64,000 nucleotides of DNA from an uncultured Roseobacter sp. (lineage in GTDB: Bacteria; Pseudomonadota; Alphaproteobacteria; Rhodobacterales; Rhodobacteraceae), in contig CANKZM010000005.1 of assembly GCA_947488305.1 (NCBI GenBank), positions 62,001 through 126,000 on the forward strand. Direction: 5' to 3'. The notes beneath the pieces are model-generated. The model made no database searches. It was not told the DNA's origin and saw only the letters and a list, made by a program, of their open reading frames with translations. Shown piece by piece: positions 1-8,975 of the stretch. Both the position numbers and the translations under genes were made by a program. The first letter of the stretch is position 1. Each line of letters starts with the position of its first letter.

Positions 1-1217
1 TTACGCAACCTCCGCCCCGCTACACCGAAGCGACGCTGGTCAAACGCATGGAAGAACTTGGGATCGGCAGACCCTCTACCTATGCGTCGGTGGTCACGAC
101 CATTCAGGACCGCGAGTATGTGCGCAAGGACAAGAACCGCCTGATCCCCGAGGATAAGGGGCGCTTGGTTACGGCCTTCCTGAGCAACTATTTCAGGAAA
201 TACGTAGGCTACGACTTTACCGCTGATTTAGAAGACCAGCTCGACACGGTCAGCGCGGGGGACGCGGATTACAAAGACGTGCTGGCGCGTTTCTGGCGCG
301 ATTTTTCCGCCGCAATTGCTGAAACCGCAGATTTGCGCATCACCGAAGTTCTGGAAAAAATCAATGAAGTGCTGGAGCCGCACCTCTTTCCGCCAAACGA
401 GGATGGAACCGACCCGCGCCTCTGCCCCAATTGCGGCGCGGGGCGCCTTTCAATGCGCACGGCGCGCTCCGGCGGCGCCTTTATCGGGTGCTCGAACTAC
501 CCTGAATGCCGCTATACGCGGGCGTTCGGCCCTCCGGGTCAGGAAGATGACAGCGGCATTCCACCCGAGGGCAAGATGCTCGGCGAGGATGAAGGCGACA
601 AGATATACGCGTTCAAAGGCCGCTTTGGCCCCTATGTGCAACGCGGTGAAGTGACCGACGACAACAAGAAACCCCCGCGTCAGTCGATCCCAAAAGACTG
701 GCCACCGGAAGAGGTGGATTTGCCGCAGGCGGTTAAGCTCCTGTCGTTGCCACGCGAAATCGGCCCTCACCCGGAAGACGGAATAACGGTCTGGGCGAAC
801 ATCGGGCGTTATGGTCCTTATCTCAAGCATGCTGAGTCCACTTCTGATCGCGGCGGCACAAATGCTAACTTGGAAAGTATTGACGAGGTTTGGACCGTCG
901 GCATGAACCGCGCCGTGCAATTGTTGGCTGAGAAAGTGGCCAGCCGTGGAGGCCGGGGAGGCGCGGCAAAGACCCTGCGCGAACTGGGAGAACATCCAGA
1001 GGATGGCGGCCCCGTCAACATCATGGAAGGCAAATATGGGCCTTACGTGAAGTGGGATAAGATCAACGCAACTTTGCCCAAAGATACCGATCCTGCCGAA
1101 CTGACGATGGAAGCGGCAGTCCAGCTGATCGAAGAAAAAGCCGCGCAAAAAGGTAAAGGCAGACGCAAATCTGCCGGCGGGAAAAAGAAAGCAAAAGCGA
1201 AGGCGCCAAAAAAATAG
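1..1217 (+). CDS. topA: DNA topoisomerase I, C-terminal part (5' end outside window)
   Basis: Frame open from the window edge (TQPPPRYTEATLVKRMEELGIGRPSTYASVV); CPNCG/CSNYPECRYT zinc finger, repeated KYGPYVK motifs and Lys-rich tail typical of TopA. Confidence 0.96.
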   Translation, partial: TQPPPRYTEATLVKRMEELGIGRPSTYASVVTTIQDREYVRKDKNRLIPEDKGRLVTAFLSNYFRKYVGYDFTADLEDQLDTVSAGDADYKDVLARFWRDFSAAIAETADLRITEVLEKINEVLEPHLFPPNEDGTDPRLCPNCGAGRLSMRTARSGGAFIGCSNYPECRYTRAFGPPGQEDDSGIPPEGKMLGEDEGDKIYAFKGRFGPYVQRGEVTDDNKKPPRQSIPKDWPPEEVDLPQAVKLLSLPREIGPHPEDGITVWANIGRYGPYLKHAESTSDRGGTNANLESIDEVWTVGMNRAVQLLAEKVASRGGRGGAAKTLRELGEHPEDGGPVNIMEGKYGPYVKWDKINATLPKDTDPAELTMEAAVQLIEEKAAQKGKGRRKSAGGKKKAKAKAPKK

Positions 1218-1408
1218 GCGATGTCGCTCTCGCCAAGTTTCGTTGCATGCTTTTTCAAATCAAATATAGTGCCTCTCAAAGATAGCGCAGTTCATCAGAT
1301 CTGTGCTAAGGTTATGTGGGAATTGAACATTGGCGGGCGCAGGATTTACTCTGCTTTGCCGGTGATTAAGGTGGTGTCCGGCCAGCCAGCCGGGCCAGAG
1401 GAAGCAAG

Positions 1409-2104
1409 ATGAATAAAGTATTTGGATCAGCGTCAGAGGCGCTTGATGGTGTTCTTCATGACGGGATGCTGATTGCAGCTGGCGGTTTTGGTCTGTGTGG
1501 TATCCCCGAACTTCTGCTGAGCGCGATTCGTGATGCGGGCACGAAAAACCTGACGTTTGCGTCCAACAATGCCGGTGTTGATGATTTCGGGATCGGTATC
1601 CTGCTGCAGACACGCCAGGTGAAGAAAATGATTTCCTCCTACGTTGGCGAGAACGCGGAATTCATGCGTCAGTACCTCAGCGGTGAGCTGGAGCTTGAAT
1701 TCAACCCGCAGGGCACTTTGGCCGAACGCATGCGTGCAGCCGGGTGCGGCATTCCCGGATTCTACACAAAAACAGGCGTTGGCACGGTGATTGCCGAAGG
1801 CAAAGAGCACAAGGATTTCAACGGAGAGACGTACATCATGGAGGAAGGCATTTTTGCCGACCTTTCCATCGTCAAAGCCTGGAAAGCCGACCCGACGGGT
1901 AACCTCGTATTCAGAAAAACTGCGCGCAACTTTAACCCGCCCGCAGCCATGTGCGGAAAAATCTGCGTTGCGGAAGTGGAAGAGATTGTGCCCACCGGCT
2001 CATTGGATCCCGATGCAATACACCTTCCCGGCATTTACGTGCACCGCCTGATTCAAGGTGAACACGAAAAACGTATCGAACAGCGTACAACCCGCGCCGC
2101 CTGA
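1409..2104 (+). CDS. scoA: 3-oxoacid CoA-transferase subunit A
   Basis: [16 protein letters not shown] and [28 protein letters not shown] motifs of SCOT subunit A. Confidence 0.93.
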   Translation: MNKVFGSASEALDGVLHDGMLIAAGGFGLCGIPELLLSAIRDAGTKNLTFASNNAGVDDFGIGILLQTRQVKKMISSYVGENAEFMRQYLSGELELEFNPQGTLAERMRAAGCGIPGFYTKTGVGTVIAEGKEHKDFNGETYIMEEGIFADLSIVKAWKADPTGNLVFRKTARNFNPPAAMCGKICVAEVEEIVPTGSLDPDAIHLPGIYVHRLIQGEHEKRIEQRTTRAA

Positions 2105-2112
2105 GAAACCAT

Positions 2113-3168
2113 ATGGCAGACACACTTAAACAATCTGACCGGGAAGCTGCGCAAGAAGGTGAAGCGCTTTTCGACGACTATGGGTTCGAGGGCTTTACGC
2201 GTGCGCAGGTCTCTATGGTTCTGACCAATCCGAATCTAGACGACAATCCGATTGTATATGTGAACCAGGCCTTCACCCGAACAACAGGGTACGCCCGGAG
2301 CGTAACAATCGGTCGGAACTGTCGCTTTCTGCAAGGCGAAAAAACCGACAAAGCCGCCGTCGACGTGTTGCGCTCTGCAATTGAGATGGAGCAGAACGTC
2401 ACTGTCGACATTCTGAACTACAAGGCGAACGGCGCGCCGTTCATGAATCGCCTGATCGTTTCCCCCGTAACGGACAAAAAGGGTAAGACGCAGTATTTCA
2501 TCGGCATTCAAAAAGAACTACGCAACGGTGAGCGGGACCCCAGCGCCGAGAAAATCAATGAACAATTGATGGAAGTGCAAAATCGCGTGCACTCTGATCT
2601 GTCGATGATCATTACAATGATACGGCAGCAGACGTCAGCAACGTCGGTACCTGAAGATTTTGCGGCTTTGAGTCGTCGGATCGAGACGTTGCAATTGCTC
2701 TATGAAGAAATGAAGCTCGCCGATCAGCACTCAAACCGCGACACAATCCAGATGGGAAGCTTTATGTCCCGTCTGTCCAGTGCAATCGCGCATAACGAGA
2801 GCAGATCAGGCATACGGATGAACATGCAGATCGAGCCCCTCGAAGTGTCGATAGAAATCGCAACCCGCGTGGGTCTTGTGGCATCCGAATTGCTGACCAA
2901 TGCGTTTCAGCACGCATTTGACCGCATGGACACGGGTCTCGTGGAAATCCGGATGTCACAGCTCAGCGCCGGTGGGCTACGCCTCATTGTCTCGGATGAT
3001 GGTATCGGAATTCCGAATTCGATGGCGTGGCCATCGGGCACGACGGTGGGCGGTCGGATCATCAGCGGCCTGATTGAGGGCCTTGAAGGAACCATTCACC
3101 TCGGCCGTGGTGCTGCTGGCAGCTTTGTGACAATAGATGTGCCTGCGGGCGCGACAATCAGCGAATAG
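2113..3168 (+). CDS. LOV (PAS) domain sensor histidine kinase, HisKA_2/HWE-like
   Basis: GRNCRFLQG flavin-adduct cysteine motif, PAS core [17 protein letters not shown]-terminal HATPase with [12 protein letters not shown]-box and DDGIGIP G1 box. Confidence 0.92.
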   Translation: MADTLKQSDREAAQEGEALFDDYGFEGFTRAQVSMVLTNPNLDDNPIVYVNQAFTRTTGYARSVTIGRNCRFLQGEKTDKAAVDVLRSAIEMEQNVTVDILNYKANGAPFMNRLIVSPVTDKKGKTQYFIGIQKELRNGERDPSAEKINEQLMEVQNRVHSDLSMIITMIRQQTSATSVPEDFAALSRRIETLQLLYEEMKLADQHSNRDTIQMGSFMSRLSSAIAHNESRSGIRMNMQIEPLEVSIEIATRVGLVASELLTNAFQHAFDRMDTGLVEIRMSQLSAGGLRLIVSDDGIGIPNSMAWPSGTTVGGRIISGLIEGLEGTIHLGRGAAGSFVTIDVPAGATISE

Positions 3169-3182
3169 AATAGGACGAGTTA

Positions 3183-3808
3183 TGCCTTGGGATCGTAACC
3201 AGATGGCCGCACGCGCGGGCCAGGAACTTGAAGACGGCTGGTATGTTAATCTTGGGATCGGCATACCGACTCTGGTTAGCAACTATATCCCGGATGGCAT
3301 TGAAGTAACTCTACAGTCAGAGAACGGCATGCTGGGCATGGGCCCCTTCCCGGTCGAAGGCACCGAAGATGCGGACCTGATCAACGCGGGCAAACAAACC
3401 ATCACCGAACTGCCTCAGACAGCTTACTTTGATAGCGCGCAGTCCTTCGGCATGATCCGAGGCGGCAAGATTGCCATGGCCATCCTGGGCGCTATGGAAG
3501 TTGCCGAAAACGGTGATCTCGCGAACTGGATGATCCCGGGCAAGCTCGTCAAAGGCATGGGGGGCGCTATGGACCTTGTGGCGGGCGTCGGGCGTGTTGT
3601 TGTGGTGATGGACCACACGTCAAAGCATGGTGACAGCAAGCTTTTGAAAGAATGCACGCTGCCTCTGACGGGTCAGGGCGTCGTAGACCGCATCATCACA
3701 AATCTTGGTGTGTTGGATGTGGTTGAGGGCGGCCTCAAAATCGTGGAATGCGCGGACGGTGTCAGCGAAGACGAGATTCGCGCGGCAACCGAAGCAACAA
3801 TCGTCTGA
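3183..3808 (+). CDS. scoB: 3-oxoacid CoA-transferase subunit B
   Basis: Start chosen at ATG 3183 ([35 protein letters not shown]); [12 protein letters not shown] motif with catalytic Glu of the family. Confidence 0.93.
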
Positions 3809-3856
3809 CTTTCTGTCATGTATGAGCCGCACGCGCCCCGGCACCCGGGCGCGTAC

Positions 3857-4678
3857 TTAGTTCAGCCCTGCAAACACGCAACCATCGGACATCAGTTCAG
3901 GTGGCGTCAGGCAGAGACCTTTTGCGACCTGAAACGCCGCGAGCACCTTGGGCACGTAATCCCGTGTTTCGGGATATGGCGGGACACCATCATACTTGCG
4001 CAACGAGCCCTCCCCCGCGTTATAGCCCGCCAGAACCATGATCGGGTCTGAGTCGAACTCGCTCATCAGCCAGTCGAGGTATTTGACCCCACCCTGGATG
4101 TTCTGCTGCGCAGAGGTGGCGTCTTTAACGCCAAAACGCTCTGCCGTTGCCGGCATCAATTGCATCAACCCCTGTGCTCCGGCAGAGCTTATCGCTTGAG
4201 CATTGCCCGCGGACTCCACAGAGATCACCGCAAGCACAAGCGCCGGCGAAACTTGAGTTCCTACCGTTGAACGGAGAATATCCACCCCATTCTGCCGCGC
4301 GATGTCCTGCATGTGCTGCAACCTCGGTTGTGGAATACCACCGGTGCCCGAGATCACATCCATCGCTTTAAACAGGCGCCCAGGACCAGAAGCCGCGAGG
4401 TCGGGGGATACGCGCGTCCAGAACCAGCTATATGCGCCGATTTTCAAATCTTCGACGATAGCTTGTTCTGTAGGGGCCGGCTGAGTCGGCTTGGGAAGCG
4501 CGTCGAGAAGCCGTGCTTGTTCCGCCGGATCAATCTGCACGATCTTGCGCCGCTCGCCTGGTTTCGGCACAGACACCCGTTTGGCGCTAAAGTCCGGAAA
4601 CGGCGCCGGAGTATCGGCCAAAACAGGCCCTCCCGCCAAAATAGCCGCCACCAGCGACACGTGGGCCAGTCTTTTCAT
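3857..4678 (-). CDS. Lytic transglycosylase, SLT domain, secreted
   Basis: Signal peptide MKRLAHVSLVAAILAGGPVLA; VISVESAGNAQAISSAGAQGLMQLMPATAERFGV and LAGYNAGEG motifs. Confidence 0.9.
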   Translation of the reverse strand: MKRLAHVSLVAAILAGGPVLADTPAPFPDFSAKRVSVPKPGERRKIVQIDPAEQARLLDALPKPTQPAPTEQAIVEDLKIGAYSWFWTRVSPDLAASGPGRLFKAMDVISGTGGIPQPRLQHMQDIARQNGVDILRSTVGTQVSPALVLAVISVESAGNAQAISSAGAQGLMQLMPATAERFGVKDATSAQQNIQGGVKYLDWLMSEFDSDPIMVLAGYNAGEGSLRKYDGVPPYPETRDYVPKVLAAFQVAKGLCLTPPELMSDGCVFAGLN

Positions 4679-5027
4679 GGTACCTGCTCTTATCATTATT
4701 CATTGTTTTGTCGGTACTATCGCAGAATCCCCCCTGTCTGACCAGAAATTCCACGACAGGATTTCGACGATTCTGCCACAATCCCCCTCCAGCTTAACGA
4801 AGCGTAAACAACAGCGATTATAATTTTTTCGGAAAATCAATTTGTTACACGGTTTTTTATTATTTTCACGCGCAAAACTGCAAAAGTCACATTTGCGGTC
4901 AAATTCATGCCCCAATCACCCGTCTATATATGCCCATACCAAGTCGGACAGACCACGAAAGAGACACGGTCACTGAGGACGGCAAGGTTTGTAAGTGAAA
5001 CTAGTGATCCTTTGGAGGGACATACCA

Positions 5028-5309
5028 ATGATGAAATTTATTAAGAATTTCCGTAAAGACGAAGACGGCGCCGTCACAGTAGACTGGGTCGTTCTGACAG
5101 CCGCGGTTGTTGGCCTTGCCGTTGCAGCCTACAGCTCCATCGAAACTGGCGCGACTGAACTGACAGGCAAAACAAGCACCTTCCTGTCCGCTCAAGACCC
5201 GGCCCTGGCCGCGGGTGGAAACATCCAAGACGGCGGTGGCGCTGGTGGCGACGCTGGTGGCGATGCCGGTGGTGACGCTGGTGGCGACGCTGGTGGCGAC
5301 GGAACCTAA
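5028..5309 (+). CDS. Flp/Tad pilin-like protein with Gly-Asp-rich repeat tail
   Basis: MMKFIKNFRKDEDGAVTVDWVVLTAAVVGLAVAAY: short basic leader, Gly, hydrophobic segment; SD ggaggga just upstream; first gene of a tad locus. Confidence 0.82.
   Translation: MMKFIKNFRKDEDGAVTVDWVVLTAAVVGLAVAAYSSIETGATELTGKTSTFLSAQDPALAAGGNIQDGGGAGGDAGGDAGGDAGGDAGGDGT
5241..5300 (+). repeat. Five 12-bp coding tandem repeats, consensus gctggtggcgac (AGGD)x5
   Basis: Read directly: gctggtggcgac gctggtggcgat gccggtggtgac gctggtggcgac gctggtggcgac. Confidence 0.95.
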
Positions 5310-5336
5310 TAGACCAACCGTCTGACTTGAAAATTC

Positions 5337-5374
5337 GGGGGCCGCAGTCTGTACGCAGAGCGCGGCCCCTTTTT
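5337..5374 (+). terminator. Rho-independent terminator after the first pilin-like gene
   Basis: ggggccgc ... gcggcccc stem followed by ttttta. Confidence 0.75.
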
Positions 5375-5409
5375 ATTACGCGATACGATCGCAACCGAGA
5401 GGGAAGTTC

Positions 5410-5625
5410 ATGTTGGGTTTTTTCAACAAGTTTAGGCGCCAAGAAGATGGTGCGGTTACCGTGGACTGGGTCGTTTTGACGGCTGCTGTGGCCGGTATGT
5501 GCATTGCGTTCGTTCTGGAACTCAAGAACGACGCAAATGGTTTGAGTGCATTGACACAAGATTATCTCGAAGAACAAGATCCCGCGGCCGCTGCTGGCGG
5601 CAATATCCAGGGACCCGCAGATTAA
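5410..5625 (+). CDS. Second Flp/Tad pilin-like protein (paralog of 5028..5309)
   Basis: MLGFFNKFRRQEDGAVTVDWVVLTAAVAGM shares leader and hydrophobic segment; shared EQDPAAAAGGNIQ C-terminal motif. Confidence 0.8.
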   Translation: MLGFFNKFRRQEDGAVTVDWVVLTAAVAGMCIAFVLELKNDANGLSALTQDYLEEQDPAAAAGGNIQGPAD

Positions 5626-5883
5626 TCAGACCGGGCGCCCTCTTTTTTCAATGAGCGGGCGTTTCATAGATCAAGTCTTCCCAAGAAATTTTTTATGAAC
5701 CAAGTACATGGCCATCGTTACGCCACCGTCTTGCGCCAGAGATATCTGAAAATCCATCGGAGCTGCCCATCTTATACCACCGGGCAATCCTGAAAATGCC
5801 ACAATTGCCGGACACGATATTGCGAAGATTCAAGACTCTGCGCCCAAAAAGGGTGGGGATACTGAGTAGAATGAGGTGAAGAG

Positions 5884-6732
5884 ATGCGAGTAATTTTCGG
5901 ATTGGTGCTCTTGGCAGGTGTCGCACTTGCTGGCGGCGCCGTGTATATGGCCAAAGACTATATCGGACAATATCAGGCAGAATTGGCCCAGGCCAAAGAG
6001 TTGGAACGGCAGATTGTCCCGACAAAAACGGTATATGTCGCGGCTCGCAAACTGAACTACGGTGATACGTTGAAGCGTGACGATGTTCGCGCCGTCCGCT
6101 GGCCGGTTGATGCCGTGCCTGCAGGAACCTTTACCGATATGGCTGTGCTTTTCCCCGAAGATACCGAAGAGACGCGCCTGATCGTACGGGCTATGGAAGC
6201 GAATGAAGCCCTGATGAAGGTAAAGATCACCGAGCCGGGTGAAGACATCGGCCTGACCACACGGTTGGAAAAAGGCATGCGCGCTTTTGCGATCCGCGTA
6301 GACGTCGCCAGTGGTGTGTCAGGTTTCCTGCGCCCTGGAGACAAGGTTGACGTCTATTGGACCGGCCAGATCTCAGTGGGTGACAGCCGCGAAGATGTCA
6401 CGAAGCTGATTCAGAATGCTGTTCGTCTGATTGCGGTTGACCAGATCGAAGACGAGCTCAATGGCGCTCGCATCGCGCGCACAGTTACTGTCGCAGCGAG
6501 CCCTGAGCAGGTTGCAGCCCTCGCCCAAGCGCAATCAACTGGCAAGCTGTCGCTGTCGTTGGTTGGTGCAGGCGACGATACGGAACTGGATGAGATCAAG
6601 GTCAATCAGGTGTCGCTACTTGGCCTGAAACGTGCCGCCCCAGTCGTTGCTGCCCCGAAAAAGCGGGTTTGCACGATCCGCACACGCAGAGGTGCCGAGG
6701 TGGTAACAATACCGATCCCCTGCACAAACTGA
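5884..6732 (+). CDS. cpaB: Flp pilus assembly protein CpaB/RcpC
   Basis: N-terminal TM, SAF-like domain (YVAARKLNYGDTLKRDDVRAVRWP), FAIRVDVASGVSGFLRPGDKVDVYWT. Confidence 0.9.
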   Translation: MRVIFGLVLLAGVALAGGAVYMAKDYIGQYQAELAQAKELERQIVPTKTVYVAARKLNYGDTLKRDDVRAVRWPVDAVPAGTFTDMAVLFPEDTEETRLIVRAMEANEALMKVKITEPGEDIGLTTRLEKGMRAFAIRVDVASGVSGFLRPGDKVDVYWTGQISVGDSREDVTKLIQNAVRLIAVDQIEDELNGARIARTVTVAASPEQVAALAQAQSTGKLSLSLVGAGDDTELDEIKVNQVSLLGLKRAAPVVAAPKKRVCTIRTRRGAEVVTIPIPCTN

Positions 6733-6751
6733 CTATATTCCAAAGCTTTAG

Positions 6752-6782
6752 AAAGGCGCGGGCGCAGGCACCGCGCCTTTTT
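6752..6782 (+). terminator. Rho-independent terminator after cpaB
   Basis: Perfect 10-bp stem aaaggcgcgg/ccgcgccttt with T run. Confidence 0.75.
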
Positions 6783-6927
6783 GCTATTTGCGCGTGTTGC
6801 CATTTATCCACATAAGCGAAGCCGCAGAACCCGTTGATTCTTGCAAAAAAAACAAAACCTGCGCACAGTGCCGGGTATGCGGGCAATAAGACCCGGAACC
6901 GAGGCGTGATCAAAAAGGGCAGGTCAC

Positions 6928-8304
6928 ATGAAAATGTATGGAATATGGAAAGCGGCCCTCGTCGGGCTGGCAGTCAGCGTGAGTCCACTCGCCATAACGG
7001 CACCTGTGACCGCTCAAGCTCAAGAACTGCGAATCATCGCCAGAGACACCAGCGAAACACTGAATGTCTCTCAAAACCGTGCCGTCGTGGTGGAAAGTGA
7101 AGTTCCCTTTGCGGAACTCAGCATTGCCAACCCTGGTATTGCCGACATCTCGTCCCTCTCGGACCGTACCATTTACGTATTGGGCAAGGTGCCGGGGATC
7201 ACGACACTTACACTTCTTGATGCTGCAGGTCAGCTGATCACGAATGTTGAAGTCCGTGTTGCACCAGATCTGACGGAATTCAAAGAACGCCTTCGCCAGA
7301 TCCTCCCAGGTGAGCCAATCGAGGTCCGGACAGCGAACGATGGCATCGTGCTCTCTGGGCAAGTGTCCAGCAGCCAGCGCCTGTCGAAAGCGCTTGAATT
7401 GGCAGCTCGTTATGCACCGGACCGCGTTTCCAACCTCATGACCGTCGGTGGCGTACAGCAGGTAATGCTGAAAGTGCGTTTTGCCGAAATGAGCCGCGGC
7501 GTATCCAAATCACTGCAAAGCTCATTGAGCGCGGTAGGAACCGACGCAGCAGTGGCGACAGGCCGAGGAGTTGTATCAAACATACCGCAAACAGAAGCGG
7601 CAGGCGCAGCATTCTTCGGGTTTGACATAGGTTCGGTTCAGATCGGTTTGCTATTGGAGGCTCTTGAAACCAAAGGCGCCGTCAGAACGCTGGCCGAACC
7701 AAACCTTGTTGCGCTTTCGGGTCAAGAAGCCAACTTTCTTGCCGGTGGCGAGTATCCCGTACCGGTTCAAAGCGATGATGGTATCAGCGTTGAATACAAA
7801 CCGTTCGGGATCGAGTTGAACTTCGTACCCAGGGTCGTGGATCGGGATCAAATCAATCTGCAGCTTTCGGCTGCAACCTCGACGATCGACCCGTCAAACG
7901 GGATTTCCATTGGCGGTGGCTTTACTGTCGACGCGTTCATACGGCGTGAGGCAGCTACGACAGTGGAGTTGCGCGATGGACAGAGCTTTGCAATTGCAGG
8001 GCTGATGGAAGACAGTTTCAGTGACAATATCTCCCAAGTCCCTTGGATCGGTGATGTGCCTATTTTGGGCGCCTTGTTCCGGAGCACGGACTATGCACGC
8101 AATCAGACAGAGCTTGTAATTATCATTACCGCACATCTGGTGAGCCCAACACAGGGTGACGCACTGGCTCTGCCGACGGATCGCATCAAACCTCCGACCG
8201 AAGCGGACCTGTTCCTGAAAGGGCGCACCGTAAAAACCCTGAGTCCTGCCGGTGAAGTGGCCAAACAGGACTTCAGTGGCTCCTATGGCTATGTGATGGA
8301 GTGA
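6928..8304 (+). CDS. cpaC: Type II/IV secretin family protein CpaC/RcpA (Tad outer membrane pore)
   Basis: Signal peptide, SVSQNRAV-type N-terminal domain, C-terminal secretin domain (VRTLAEPNLVALSGQEANFLAGGEYPVPV, VPWIGDVPILGALFRST). Confidence 0.93.
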   Translation: MKMYGIWKAALVGLAVSVSPLAITAPVTAQAQELRIIARDTSETLNVSQNRAVVVESEVPFAELSIANPGIADISSLSDRTIYVLGKVPGITTLTLLDAAGQLITNVEVRVAPDLTEFKERLRQILPGEPIEVRTANDGIVLSGQVSSSQRLSKALELAARYAPDRVSNLMTVGGVQQVMLKVRFAEMSRGVSKSLQSSLSAVGTDAAVATGRGVVSNIPQTEAAGAAFFGFDIGSVQIGLLLEALETKGAVRTLAEPNLVALSGQEANFLAGGEYPVPVQSDDGISVEYKPFGIELNFVPRVVDRDQINLQLSAATSTIDPSNGISIGGGFTVDAFIRREAATTVELRDGQSFAIAGLMEDSFSDNISQVPWIGDVPILGALFRSTDYARNQTELVIIITAHLVSPTQGDALALPTDRIKPPTEADLFLKGRTVKTLSPAGEVAKQDFSGSYGYVME

Positions 8305-8305
8305 T

Positions 8306-8692
8306 ATGATGACAAATTTCATCAACAAACCCGCTAAAGGCCTCGCACTTGTTGCCGGCATCGCAGTTCTGACGGCCTGCGCCCCCGACAGTGGACCAGG
8401 CCAGTTCTATCGCGAAGCTGGCGTGCAAATCGATCAGGGCGAATTCGGCAATGCAACGCTGCACAACCAGCTGGTTCAAACTTGCCGCACGAATGGTGCG
8501 GGAGTTGGCAAAGCAGGTGGTCAGGCCGCTGATCCACTGGTGGTTCTTGATCCCAAGAGCACCCCATCGCGCCCAATTTACCGTGTGCACTGCAACGGTC
8601 AGCTGGACGGCAAATATGCCCGTATTCTCTATCGTGACTACATCGGTAGTGCCGCGCAGAAAACCCAAGTGGAAGTGGCTGACGCCGAATAA
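8306..8692 (+). CDS. Small lipoprotein in the CpaD position of the tad locus
   Basis: Lipobox-like LTAC signal; starts 1 nt after cpaC stop; no clear CpaD domain recognised. Confidence 0.65.
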   Translation: MMTNFINKPAKGLALVAGIAVLTACAPDSGPGQFYREAGVQIDQGEFGNATLHNQLVQTCRTNGAGVGKAGGQAADPLVVLDPKSTPSRPIYRVHCNGQLDGKYARILYRDYIGSAAQKTQVEVADAE

Positions 8693-8715
8693 ACCTCCAA
8701 CTTCAGACTCCTCGG

Positions 8716-8744
8716 AAAGGCAGAGCTTCGGCTCTGCCTTTTCT
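8716..8744 (+). terminator. Rho-independent terminator before cpaE
   Basis: aaaggcagagc-TTCG-gctctgccttt hairpin with T-rich tail. Confidence 0.85.
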
Positions 8745-8975
8745 CGTTGAGGCGGGTATCACAATTCGGCGTCCGGCCGTTGATTGTGTCGAGAAACCCA
8801 ACAATTGGGCGGTTTAGGCCCTATTCTCGCCCAAGTTCACTGCGAATTTCCCTTCTATGGGACACCTGTGTCCGGTCTAACCCGCCGGGCGAGTGCGTTT
8901 CAGGGGATTACGGGGTGACATGTTTTACAGCCGAAGTCCTTTGTTTCGCTCTGAAACACGAAGGATTAAGAGGCA

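Noticed and set aside
5241-5300. Short tandem repeat as possible CRISPR
   Set aside because: Units are contiguous 12-bp coding repeats with no spacers
5074-5577. 167-aa - strand ORF with RHQR repeats
   Set aside because: Reverse reading of the pilin GGDA repeat and intervening terminator, not a gene
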